DNA from: Circinella umbellata
Lineage: Eukaryota > Mucoromycota > Mucoromycetes > Mucorales > Lichtheimiaceae
Assembly (NCBI GenBank): GCA_025093555.1
Contig: JAIWNF010000010.1
Span: 124,001 to 188,000 of the forward strand
DNA length: 64,000 bases
Direction of reading: 5' to 3'
This document shows positions 1-12,764 of this stretch, piece after piece. The notes under the pieces are model-generated. The model did no database searches and was not told where the DNA came from. It saw only the letters and a program-made list of their open reading frames with translations. Numbering within the stretch: position 1 is the first letter of the stretch; every line of letters begins with the position of its first letter. The position numbers and the translations under genes are program-made.

Positions 1-2387
1 CATTGATTGATTAACTTTGAACTCTCACATAAAAATAAAAAGGAAATTCTCAGCACCACAGCGTATTAAGAAACAGCGCCGAACAATTTCAGTTAACGCA
101 AACGTCAATTTCACCATCTAGATCTGTCAAAACAAGTACCCATATCTTCTTTCTTGTTTGTTTATTCATTTTCTGAGTAATATTTGTTTTCGTTATTAGG
201 TGTGATAATAATCGTTGTATACTCTTGTCCATTGTTATTTACCTTTAATATCATATTGTTTTTCTTTGATAATTAAGACAACAGTAATATACAGGTAGTT
301 TGATGATTTCAATATTTTAAGAAACTATTTTATTCTTTTTATCAACATAGATGATCCATTCTATAATATATAATAGTGTATGACATTCCTTTAAGAACGA
401 AACTGCAAACTAAAATTATTTTATTAATAGATGTTCTTGAAAATACATTCTTAAACAAACTTCTCGTTTTCATCGCCAGTTCCTATTCCTTCTCGTTAAT
501 TAGACTTCTTGGATTCCTTGTTGCTAGACAAAGCACACGAAACAACACAATTCACAAATCAAAAGCCAATAGATATATGTAACTTCAAGCATATTATCAC
601 GCAGCTTACTTAAACCGCCCATGACTGTATTATTCTAATCAGCACTGGAAGTTACTCAGGTTGTTCAGGTACGTAGTTCTAGTTCAGATAGCTTACCATA
701 TTATTATACCCCACTGCAGTATCATACCCATTTTCCCATTTTGAATAATAATCAATTCTACGTATTAGACAAATCTTTTTTTTTATAGTTGTTCAAAAGA
801 ACGAGATATATATTTACCATTCCCAAAAGCCATGTCCTATATTGTTAAAAATGAAAATTAATGTAAATTTTTCAGAGACGGTATTAGATACATCATTATG
901 AATAATTATGAATATTGATAAAAAGTTGCGTAAATTAAAAGGAGGGTTTGCAGCCATGTATAATATTTTTGCTAATAACACATGACGTAGTTACGTATAC
1001 GTAGGGATTTTTTTTACGTCTATTATTTTCTATGCTTAAACTTGGAAAGAGGTAGTCACTACTTGTTGAAGGAATGTACAAGGGTTTTAATTACACTGTT
1101 TAGAAAAACCAAGTAAAGTGATATAAACAACAAGATTATTAATGTTGACGTTGTGTGTGTGTGTGTGTGTAAAATAATCACTATCACAAAAGAATACATA
1201 ATTTAAAAAATTAAAGATTTGCTGTCAATAAAAGGTAATCCGATTACTGGGGAAAATGGTATTTAGCCGCAGACAATGGCTTCATTGACCAACATCGGGA
1301 GACTATCCTTTTCATGGCACCCATTAGGAAGCTTGAACCCCCTTTGGTAAATATACGTAGTCCTGAAAGATCATATATAAAAAGATTATTATAACTATCA
1401 ATGTAGTAGTATATGTGTACAAATATCATGTGTGGTATTATTGTGACAAGATTTTTATACATACGTATAATACGTAATGCTCATTATGATGGAAGGCTGG
1501 TGATTAAAGTACATAAGCCATCTGTTATTAGTAATTCGATAAAAGAATTATGAGGTCGGCTTTTGAGCGTTAATACGTTTGCAATATTGGATCCTACGTA
1601 ATAAAAAAACCACGTGACAAAATTTGATTTAAGCTAGTGTTTTTATTCGTTATTGAGGTATTAAACTTATTGACATCAAATTTTGCATTGAGGGGAATAT
1701 CATGCAGGTTTCTTGATGCTCCTTTTCTGAGTCAAGTGATTTTCTTATGCTACAGCCTTGATTGTCTTATAGTTTTCGCTTGCTATATATTTATTTGTAC
1801 TTTAAATCATTGCTAGCCGAAGGTTTTCATTTACATAATATATGTAGTAAGCCCATTTATAATATAGAATGTGTGTAAGTTTATTTATTTTCCTTATTTG
1901 TAAAAGGATTGGGTAACATAACAATAAAGATAAAGTAAAATGAACTACCGTGACAAATAAGTTAACTTTTGCTGAAAAGAATATCTATTTTTGTTTATAT
2001 TTATACCAAAAAAATGAGTTCCTCTTTCATTATTAAATGCAATAAAGTAGATTATATGTGGTAAGAATGTGTTAAGCTATTAAAAAAACACTCTTTAAAA
2101 ATAAATCAGTTTCTTACTACATAACATATAAATAATTAAGATTGATGCCATGATGACATTAAAGGGTTGTACACAAATATAAATTGACATACATCAAGAA
2201 AAGGAGAAATAGATGTTACACACACATTAGCATTTCAGCGCCGCTAGTGTGATGTGAAAATTGTGTCCCTGAAGAAGCAAAAATCCTGCTGCAATGAAAT
2301 AAAATAAAAAAAAAGAACAGTGTTGTTTCTTGTTGCTTGTATCACGGAGGGTACCTTTTTTTGTTCTTATTTTTTTAGACTATAATA
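1..2387. other. Intergenic, upstream of formin gene
   Basis: About 2.4 kb of AT-rich sequence with no convincing gene. It holds a short (GT)n microsatellite near 1151-1170. A stretch at about 1247-1390 reads like coding sequence on the plus strand (see findings), but it has no start, no usable splice acceptor and no recognised family. The last few hundred bases should contain the formin promoter; I see no diagnostic element there. Confidence 0.6.
1151..1170. repeat. (GT)n microsatellite
   Basis: A run of about ten GT dinucleotides in the intergenic region left of the formin gene. A similar CA/GT run lies in the first intron of the nucleoporin gene near 10581-10598. Simple-sequence repeat with no evident function. 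Confidence 0.8.
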
Positions 2388-5300
2388 ATGTTTGGGATCA
2401 AACCCAAATCAAAACAACGTCGTAACCTAGCAACAGGTGCCGATGTCCCTCCATCACCAGGACTACCTCGTCACAGTAGTGTTCAATCAACTAATACACA
2501 GCATTCATGGTCAACATCATCGTCAGAACAGTCCCCCGGTGGCATGCTAGACATTTATTTCCAAGGTATCAAATTTAACTAACCCATCAAGAAGAGTAAT
2601 ATACTTTTTAGTATAAATGAGAACTAATAACCTTTCTTTTTTCTTAAGACTCCATGTCGGTAGATAGTTCACGGTCGTCCAGGGCCAACTCTGTATCTGC
2701 TGCAAGTCATGAAGAACCAACGAACAAATACAATGGGTTTACTGAGAGACAAGTAGAAGATCTATTTGAAAAAATGCTGGTAATAAAGAATAAAAGAGAA
2801 AAAAATAAAAAAAAAATATGAAAAATACGGGTTTTTTGCTTATACTGAAGGGTATTATTATTATGTATAAAGACGCGGCGAGGTATTCACGACGCTGGCT
2901 CTCGATCTGCAATGCTTTCATTTCCAACGGATAAAAAATGGCTCATGGTATCGCAAGATATGCATGCAGAATCTATGCTTCCAGCACCTTCTGTATCTTC
3001 ATCAAACAAGAAAAACACAAATGATCAACGAGAACCAGATAAAAGTACACCTGAATTCTACATAAAACAATTTCTGGAACCTGATATGCAAGGAGTAACA
3101 CCAAGACTTGTGGCTCATTTAGCTGTTAGTTTAAGAACAATGCCATTAAGGTAATAGGCTTTTTAAAAGTGCAGTAATTATGTCTCATGAAAGAGTTGGT
3201 TGGATACTTAACAATTTTTTAATAGCTGGGTGCGACAATTTATTGAAGCAAGAGGATTACAAGTTATTACGAACGTAATTGGTATATTGAACAGACGTGA
3301 GATAAAGTAAGTTTCAAAAGCATATCAAACGTTAAAATTTTTGCGTCGAGAGAAAAGGGAATTAAACAGATTAATACTATTTAAACGTCATCGTAGGAGA
3401 GAAGAGGATCTCCAAATGGAAGCCGAAATATTAAAATGCTTTAAATCATTAATTAATAACCGGGTAAGTAAAAACGTATGCGGGTAATGAAGGCATGAAT
3501 TATAACTCATGTGAAAATAATTGTTACAATTAGTGGGGTGCAAGAGAAGCCGTATCTCATCCAGAATGTATTTATCAAATTGTATTATCGTTGGTATCCC
3601 CTCCTATTCAAACGCGAAAACTTGTTTGTGAAGTGCTTGCCTTTTTATGTCATGTCGACCTTCCAAAAGGTCAAGAAACTGTTTTAAAAGGGATGGATAA
3701 ATTGAAAGATTATCGGCGAGAATTTGGTCGGTTCGATGCTTGGTTTAAATTATTGGATGCTACATTAGATGGAAGAGGAAAAATGGGAAGTCTTGTCGGT
3801 GCAAGTGAGGATGTAAGACGACTAGGTGGTCAAGGTGCGCCAGACAGTCATTTGAGTGATTATGCAGTAAGTTATTGTAATCTTTTTTTTTAGGTTTAAT
3901 ATGTTGGTGTCTGAGCTATGATAAGGAGCTGAAATGTATATATAAATTTGGATAGCTATCCAATATGATGTTGGTCAATTCCCTTATTAGTGTCGTCGAA
4001 GACGTTGAAATTCGCGTACATTTACGGAATCAAATGAATGCCTGTGGATTACAAGCCATTACAGATAAAATGCTTGAGTTCAATAGTGAGCATTTACGCC
4101 GACATATCAGTATCTACAAGCAAATGAGCGATAATGATTATGAAGTGGTTATCGAGATACAGAACGATAATATTCTAAGCGACATGAACGATCCACGCGA
4201 TGTATTTGAATCCCTACTAGGTCGAGTAGAAGGAACAAGAGGCTATGATTTCTTGCTCAGTGCATTGCAGCATTTATTACTGATTAACGATCAGAGCGAT
4301 ATCCAGTAAGTTTCATGCAAAAATTACCTTATTCGAATTAACCATTTATTAACATAATTATCTTTAGAGTTCGATATTATCAGTTATTAGATAATTTAAT
4401 TACTCAAATTGTTTTGGATCGTAAAGGCTTAACAGCAGATGACTTTTCGGGTGGATTCGGTTGGTCTGTTGCATCACTTATTGATAAGTTTGCTGAGCAA
4501 GATCAACTGGCTGTCGCAATTGCTGAAGCTCAAGAAGCTAAAGAAAAATACGAAAAGGCAATCAAAGAAAAACAGGAATTGGAACTAGAAATTAACTTAC
4601 AAGGAGGCAAGTATTGGGAAAAGAAAAGAAATGTATTATCCGATAAAGTCTTCCTTTGGAGCAAAAAAAAATGAGAGAAGTTAACAAGGGGACAAACATA
4701 TTTTTTAGATGGACTGGTTGGTCAATTGCGTGAAAAGACAAACTCTCTCGAGGATTTACTACGAATGTCACGTAAAACAATATCAACACTTCAATCCAAA
4801 TTAAAAACATTACAGCAAGAATATGACAAGAATCTGGTAATCATGGACAAACAGTTACGTGAGATGTATCAGACTGCATCTATTGCAAATACACCTTATG
4901 GTCAAACAGAAGAAAGCCGAGATGGTGACGGGACACAGGGTACAATTTATGACAGATTGCGTGCACAAGCTATATTGGAAGATAAAGAAGGATCGGATTA
5001 TCAGGTACAAATACAAATAAATATATACATTTTATTGAATTTTTTCTTTATTGGGATAATCACTCAAACTTGTACGTACTCATTATATAGGATTTACCCA
5101 AGGCAGAAGGATTGTCTGAAAGCTTTAAGATGTCTTTAGGTGATCAACTCGGTTCAAGTGCTCCTTCAGGATTTGTTATCCCTGGAACTTTGCCATTGAT
5201 CGGATCGACTCGTCGTCGAGGAGGTGGAAGCTTTGATATAAATCAGTATGTTTATAATGACTCAGCTGGAGCAAGTAGAGCAGGTGTGAATAATATGTCA

Positions 5301-8206
5301 ACTGCGGAAATTCTTGAAGGCAAACATAAACAAATCAATAATGAAGAAGTATCTGCACTTAAAAGTCGGGAACCTATCAAATCAATGGCGGCGGATTTAG
5401 AACAAAGGTTACGAAAAAAGGCAGAAGCAGAAGAATTAGCTGACGTTGATAAAGTATTGGTGGAAGCTACAACAAAGTCTTCTACAGAAAAGGATGCTAT
5501 ACCATCCGTATCAGACTCAAAATCATCCGTATCTGTTCTTGGTGAAGAATCAAAATATAAAACTAAGGAACAATCAACAATTGCTATAACAGCAACAACA
5601 GGAACAATGACAAGTGATACTGCTGGTGTCACTGAGGTTCAGACTTCTGTATCAAGTGATGCTCCACCTCCACCTCCACCGATGGTTTCTTCAATATCAA
5701 CTAGCACAGCTACATCAAAACCAGCATCTATGGCTAGTCAAATAGCAAACAAAGCAAATGAACGAAATAGTGCTACTGCTAGTGATATCCCACCTCCGCC
5801 GCCACCACCACCACCTGTGCCAGGCCAATCATCAAGTACATTAACAACTGGAGATCCCAGTATACCTCCGCCACCGCCACCGCCACCACCAGCAGGTGGA
5901 AGTTCGATACCTCCTCCACCTCCTCCTCCACCCACATCATTGTCATCATCAGCAGCAGCGGTCAGTCAAGGTGCTCCTCCTCCACCTCCACCTCCTCCTC
6001 CACCACCTGGAGGCTCTGCTCCTCCACCACCTCCACCACCACCTCCAGCTCCTGGAGGCCCTGCTCCTCCCCCACCTCCTCCCCCACCTCCAGCTCCTGG
6101 AGGTCCTGCCCCTCCACCAGCACCAGGTGCACCCTTGCGAAAAATGTTACGATATTATCCAGATGTTAAAACGCGCGCACTTCAATGGACCAAAATGCAA
6201 CACCAAGTGGTCGGAAAAACAATTTGGGGTGATGATATTGTTGATGAAGATGCACTTGAAGATGAAATGAATGAACTTGGTGTTTTTAGTTCTATCCAAG
6301 AACTGTTTGCTCAAAGACAAGTCCAACGAAAACGTCGTGTTTTGGAAACTAAAAAACAAGAAATTTTCATTTTGGATCCTAAAAAAATTAACAGTATTAG
6401 TAAGTTGGATTTATTGCAGGAGAACAAAGTTTAAATTGGTACCTTGACCGTAAAACGAAGTAACTAACATTATTTTTTAAAAGATATCTCTATTTTGGCA
6501 AAACTTAAGCATATTCCATTCCCCACTATTATTAAAAAAATATATTCCGGAGAAGATCCTCTATTTACTGAAAATCTTCTTAAAAGTTTACAAGAAAATA
6601 TACCAACACCAGATGAATTTGGAAAATTATCCGTTTTCGTTAAAAGTGCATCTGAAGAAGACCTAGCGTCATTATCTCGTCCTGACACATTCTCTTATGA
6701 GGTAAAAAAAAAGTAGACATAACATGTTTATGATTTTTTGATAAACTGATCCATCCTATATATATCTGAATTTTTAGGTCATGAAAATTGATCGATACAA
6801 GGAACGTGTTGAAAATATGCTTTTCCGTAAAACATTTTTTGAAAAACATCAACAACTTAGTAGTGTACGTAATAGAGCCATTTTTTTTGTGTTGCTTTTA
6901 CATACAGTGCTGTTCATTGGATAAGGTCATTAACTACTTCTTTGAAAATATAGAATATGACCTCTGTGCTTGAAGCATCCACTGCAGTAAAAGACTCTGC
7001 AGCATTCAAGGAACTCCTTAAGGTATGTATACATATATTCATCATGGATAAAGTTCTATAACTAACTTCAATATATGTTTTATAATTATAAGCTCATTTT
7101 AACTCTTGGTAACTATATGAACGGAACAACTTTCCAAGGTGGTGCATTTGGTATCCGAATTGCCAGTATCAATAAGGTAAAAAAAAAGCTCATTCAATGA
7201 AGGTGGACTTATTACAAAAGTTATTAACTATCCTGAACATAAATATAATAGCTTGTCGATACCAAGGGAACTGAAAGTTCAACGACTTTATTGCACTTTT
7301 TGGTCGATACAGTAGAATCTAAATTCCCACGTATTCATGGATTTTTAAATGATCTCAAAGAAACTGGTCAAGCATGTCGAGGTAATAAACGTTTTTTTTT
7401 ACCAGCAATGTATATTTTAACTCTAAACGATCATAAAAATTTCTACTGGCTACATTAGTCACTTTACAAGATGTTGTCAAAGAATATAACGAATTACGGA
7501 GTGGGTTACAAAAGCTGATAGGAGAACTAGAAGCTCATTACGGTCCAGATTATGAAGCACCCGAAGGGGATAACTTTGCACAACTTATGACTGACTTTAG
7601 AGATAAAGCATTAGGCAAGTTCGAAGAATTAGAGGTTCGATATACTTCTATGGATGTAGCATATAAGGATGCAGTAAGCTTTTATGGTGAAAATCCATCC
7701 GAAATGAAACCTGACGAATTCTTTGGTATTTTCAAAACATTTACGTCAAGTTGGGAGGTAAATTGTTTCATTTAAATTTTTTTTTTCTTTGCATGAAAGC
7801 AAACAAATGAACATGAATTAATTTTTTATTATTATAGCGTGCTATGAGTGACAACAAAACTGCAAGAAAGAAATTAGAGCAAATGGACCGTGCACGCCGC
7901 ATGGAATCTGAACGTCGTGAACGTATTAAAGCGCAACGCCATCGTGGTGTGGATACAAGTGAAGAACCAGGGACAGCAGGTACAGATGAAGATAAGAATA
8001 TTATGGATAATTTATTAGATCGATTACGAGCGGGTGATTTGGATACTAGTAATACAAAACGACGAGGAGAACGAAGTGCCGCACGTGAACGTCGTTTACA
8101 ACGAAGTGAATCCGTTGCTGTCATGGCGGAGGACTTATTACGAAGTATTCAAACGGATTCTGACAGTCCTCCTGTTCCAAGAATCCAAAAATCTATTGTT
8201 CAATAA
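2388..8206 (+). CDS. Formin (Bni1/SepA/For3 type), multi-exon
   Basis: Actin nucleator and elongation factor acting at sites of polarised growth and septation. Order seen: a basic, Ser-rich N-terminus from ATG 2388; the GTPase-binding/FH3 region (about 2871-4310, with TRRGIHDAGSR and SFPTDKKW); a coiled coil (about 4480-4860); the FH1 domain with long proline runs (about 5660-6130) that bind profilin-actin; the FH2 domain (about 6135-7760, with LQWTKM-like start, LAKLKHIP and the signature LGNYMNG followed by DTKGT); and a C-terminal DAD-like helix IMDNLLDRLRAG plus a basic tail (about 7996-8190). GBD and DAD together indicate autoinhibition released by a Rho GTPase (family knowledge). Many short introns are present; one at 4607-4708 needs a GC donor. 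Stop TAA is at 8204-8206. About 1,500-1,600 residues, usual for fungal formins. Confidence 0.96.
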
Positions 8207-8485
8207 CCACATAAAAAAAAAGTTAATTGTATATGTCAGATTATTACATAAATATAACCCTCTTTCCCTCTTTTTTTTTTTTCATTACATTTTTAATTTA
8301 TAGTATATAAAAGTAATAAAAAACCAAAAAAAAACCCATACAGTCTAAGCAAACTATTGTAATATTCTTCATGCTTTTTTATGTTTTTAATAATTTTTGT
8401 AGTGAATGGTTTTTGGTATACACAACTACATGTTTCTATACATGCTACAATTTATATATAAATTTTTATTTTACTATATAATCAA

Positions 8486-11184
8486 TTAGGCAAAAAATTG
8501 TTTCAAGGGCTCATCAGTGGATCCAATTAGTTTCAAATGTTCAGTCATGCACTTATTCGCTAGATAATACAAAGAAAAAACATGAAATTACGATTAGTCC
8601 TAATGACGCTATATATTACGGTGGTCACAGTGCCTTAAAAGTTGAAAGAAAAAAAATACCTATTTCAGTCTCCTTTGCAAATGTGAAATAAGAATATCCA
8701 ACTTGCCACCAGCTTAATCGTTTTGACAGGGAAACTTGTTTGCTAGCACGATCTTGAATAATGTTTCCTACAACTTGAGGTTGGAGCGATAAGTTGCAAA
8801 TGGTTTCGTATTCTTCATCATTATATGCTTGATCCACCAAATTTTCCAGTAATTTTCCTTGTTCCTTTTCATTCGTCATTCTTGAAAGGATGTCAATAGC
8901 ACCGTGGAAATCATGATTGGCTAGTGCACTTCGGAATTTAACAGTACGAAGTATTTCACCTTTTTTACCTTGTTCACAATCATCTGCTGTTATGTCTAAA
9001 AACATACGTGCCATATCCAATGCTACATCTGCTTCGCCTACTCTTGCGAGGGTGTCGCAGTTTTCAATCACATCACTTGCTTTTGATAGTGCATAATAAG
9101 CAGCTGATCCCACATCCAACCGCGCATTTTCTTGAACAACTAGCGGTTCAATCAATCGTTCAAATACGGGTCTCGGAATCCATCTTAATGAGTCAAGGCT
9201 TCTTAGTTGTTCCCGAATTGTTAGTAATTCATCCTTGTATGTATCTTCATATCCACATAGAACAAGAAATAAGCAAAACAAAATGTTGTAGCGGTTTGTG
9301 ATTATATTCACAATCGCTTGTATTATTAATGTCGTTGTCATTTTACTAGCTTGTTGTACATTTTCATTGTTGTTTTGCTGTCGTTGTGCTTCGTCTTTTA
9401 GTAATTGGAGAACGGATGTCACGGAAGATTTATCGATTTTTGGGAATGATGCTAAGATATTCAATGCTTGATTGGCTTTGATTTGTGTTGTATAAAATTC
9501 AGTTGTATCGCATGACGGTTTGGAGAAGCTGTCACGCAAACAGGCTTCCAATTTTGATCGAACGTTCGAATCAATGCTTATTGACATCTTACCGAGCGTT
9601 GATACAGCTTTTGCAACAGAGTTGTCATCTTCGTCACTATGATGATAATGTAAATCCTCCAATCTGTCAAGAGATCGTATAGTTTGTAATTGATCTGAAG
9701 CACCAATTAATATGTTTTTGTTATCCACAATCCACGTATCAATAACAGCTCGGTCGTTGACTCCTGTATCGATTGAGTCTATTACCCAGCCACTATGACG
9801 GATGATGTTGTGCTTATCATCTGCTGTCATTTTTGATAATAAGTTAATTGTTGCTGACATGACAAATACCGTTTTTGCCTCTTGCCAAATTGTCCATAAT
9901 CTTAAAGTGTTGTTTTCCGTAAGAGAAGCATTAAATCCAAGGAATTGTCCCGTTGAAAGTTTTGGTGCAATAATAATAGCGGATAATACTGCAGTTTCGG
10001 ATCTTTTCTTAGTATCATAGATTGCAAAAAAAGGTTCGTTTTGGGTATCGATATAAGCAACTGTTCTATAACTGTTTTCATTATCATCTTGGTGTTGTGC
10101 AAGGATTTTGACGTCATAAGCATGCCCATCCTTTTGTTGTTGAAATTCCCCTCCTCCTTGCTTCTTTGCTTGATTTCTTGGTGTAAAACTGCCAGGTAAT
10201 TGATATGTCATATCTTGTTCCTCTGGATCCACCAACTTCCCATTACTGTCAAATTGCGGTAATTCTAATAACGATCGTTTCAGTTCACCATTGGTCCATG
10301 TCCAACTAACAAGTCGGTGATCACGTCGTATACCCACTGTTGCATCTTTATTATGTGATGATGATAATACTGTTGTGCGCGCTTGTGTACTTGTTCCTTC
10401 TTCATCAATATTCCATTTTAATGCGTACCGAGTCACAGTGTTCAGATATTTCAGTAATGGGAAGCTTGTGGTTCCATGTAGTTTATACGAGCAGAGACGC
10501 GAATCTTCTATATATACCCACAAGATCAACAACAACAATATAAATTAATATTGTAATTCTATCTTCATATTATCGCTTTGCACACACACACACACACGCG
10601 CGGATATATATATATTTACCTTTATCAACAATATCTAGTTGATAAGATGATGAAGGGAATAATTTGTTACCCTCTTGAAAATGAATAACAGATCCATCGA
10701 CAAATCCTACAGTGGCTATACCATGCGGGGTTGCTGAAAGTGACGAGTATTTGATATTGGGGGCTATTGGTAATGGTCTTACAACAGCAATTTCTTCGTC
10801 TTTGTCCCTGGTATTGAAAAGCTTGCTTAATGTAAATCGGTGTCGAATAATATGATTATTTTGGGAAATCAACCAACAATATAACTCGTCGTCATTATTA
10901 TCTACGAACACAATGGGAGACACAATCGAGGTTAAATATTTGATCTTGACCGGTGTTAATATCGTTTGCATTGATTTTGTTAGAGTGAATGGTCGTAACT
11001 CGAGTGTTTTGTTATTTTCTGTCAGCTGCGCATGGATCAAAAGGTTATTAGCAAGATGCAATGCTACTCGAGGTTCGATCAAATAGTCGTTGGAGCTGTC
11101 CTCTGAATTGTAAACTACAGTATATTGTATAGCATCGCTAGATAAAGGCTGTAATGAGGTACAAACAAATTGTGAATTTTTCAT
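8486..11184 (-). CDS. Nucleoporin, Nup120/Nup160-like
   Basis: Three exons join in frame: 11184-10620, 10507-8660 and 8559-8486, giving 828 residues. The N-terminal half looks like a beta-propeller, with blade-like strands such as RRDHRLVSWTW and NNTLRLWTIWQEAKTVF. These align by eye with the two WD-like blades I recall from Nup160 (RDHKLRMW and a later ALWHDAENQT). The C-terminal half is alpha-helical solenoid, including FRSALANHDFHGAIDILSRM. Nup120/160 is a Y-complex scaffold of the nuclear pore, needed for pore assembly and mRNA export. The length is below yeast Nup120 (about 1,040) and well below human NUP160, so this may be a shortened form, or a different propeller-solenoid nucleoporin such as Nup133. 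The last exon, ending LKQFFA, is short but its phase fits. The promoter is shared divergently with Trs31. Confidence 0.58.
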
Positions 11185-11774
11185 GGTTGTTTATAATAAA
11201 CTGCCGCGATTCGATTTTGTGGTAAAAAACGCGACTTTGTTGAACCAAGAAAGAAAGGAGGTAAAAAAAAAGCAAACTGACTTGAAAATTTGGTTACTTA
11301 ACCAGATTTCTCCTCCGTTGCTAACTGACTTTATATGGTTGGAACAAGGTCTTTTGACAACAATGATTATGCGCGTAATACTTCAAGATGAATATCCATA
11401 TCTACATATACATCTACATATTATATCTGTTATTTTAATAGGAGAGCTGTTTCTATAAACCTTGTAGGAATACTTTCACATATAATCATAAGAAAGAAGG
11501 GCTATAGAAAAAAAGTTTAATACAACAACACCTTCTATAATACATATAATCAACTATTCAAAAGTTTCGATCGTTGTTTGGAAACTGTTGCTGTACGGTT
11601 TTGTTGTACTTTAACGTTGGCTATGATACATGGTGTATGTGATGAATATGAAGTGTGGAGCTTGTTGTTATAGAAATGCGACAGCCTATCTCCTTTTTGG
11701 TAATTTTTTCGTGTACAGTTTGTGAGCTTTTCATTTTTATTTTTTCATTCCCGCTTACAACTTTACATAAAAAA
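11185..11774. promoter_or_regulatory. Divergent promoter, nucleoporin / Trs31
   Basis: 590 bp between two start codons pointing away from each other. No gene is supported here; the small plus-strand frame starting opposite the nucleoporin ATG has no family features. Presumably holds both promoters; no specific binding site recognised. Confidence 0.5.
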
Positions 11775-12733
11775 ATGTCGACCAATTCGCCTTCAAGGGC
11801 ATCAACTACATCAACTATGTATAGTGAACAACGAATGGCTCGTGCCAAAAGTATTCTAGAAAGGAATCTTAATAAAACGAGAGGCACAGAGGTAATGTAA
11901 ATTCTTTAATCGAACCACATCAGGTTCATATAATATCATGTGTTAACCCACCTGAATTCATTCAAGGTCAGTTTAAGTGCACAAACGTTCCTCTTTTCCG
12001 AGATGCTCCAATATACACAAAAACGAGTTAATGGTATTCAAGATCTAGAACGAAAGTAAGTTTATTGACAACGAAAAAGGAACCTATATTGCTTAAGAAA
12101 GGTACACTTTTTTTTTTTTAACAAATTGATATTTCAAAAAAACAAAGACTTAACGAGTTTGGATATCGTGTCGGCACAAGGATGCTTGAATTACTTGTCT
12201 GGCGTGAAAAGACCGCGAAGCGTGAAACACGAGTATTAGGGGTTTTGTACTTTATTCATAGTGTAGTATGGAAGGCATTATTTGGGAAGCAGGCTGATTC
12301 GTTAGAAAAGAGTACAGAAAATGAAGATGAATGTAAGTTTACACGCTATTATTTCCATACTGTATGAAGCAAATCTAATAAAAACTGGAATGTATCTTTA
12401 TCTGTGTAGATATGATTTCAGATAACGAGCCTATTTTTAGTAGATATATCTCTGTTCCTAAAGAATTGTCGCAGTTAAACTGCAATGCATTTGTAGCTGG
12501 TATTGTTGAAGCAGTATTAGATGGTTGTCAGTTTGTAAGTATATTTTTGCATTGATAAGAAAAAAAAAGTCGGGTTAGAAGAAAAAGAAAATAATAATTT
12601 AACTTCTTCAATTTATATATAGCCTTCAAGAGTTACTGCACATACTGTACCTATTGATGGATTCCCACAACGAACAACTGTGTTGATCAAATTAGATAAA
12701 GAAATATTGCAACGCGAAGAATTGTTAAAGTAA
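11775..12733 (+). CDS. TRAPP complex subunit Trs31/TRAPPC5
   Basis: Core Bet3-family subunit of the TRAPP tethering complexes, which act as Rab (Ypt1) guanine-nucleotide exchange factors at ER-Golgi and Golgi membranes. Five exons (11775-11891, 11967-12055, 12148-12332, 12410-12534, 12623-12733) join in frame to 208 residues. The match to animal TRAPPC5 is clear along the whole length: [78 protein letters not shown] and the final [10 protein letters not shown] strand. A roughly 30-residue Ser/Thr-rich N-terminal tail precedes the conserved part. The stop codon lies only 31 bp from that of the convergent eIF2D gene. Confidence 0.96.
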
Positions 12734-12764
12734 AAAAGGGAAAAAAAACATATTTTTATTTTTA

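Noticed and set aside
5738..5935. Minus-strand glycine-rich frame
   Set aside because: Reverse of the formin FH1 polyproline codons.
5896..6270. Plus-strand Leu/His-rich frame of 124 codons
   Set aside because: Shifted reading of the CCN codons in FH1; the formin frame is continuous through it.
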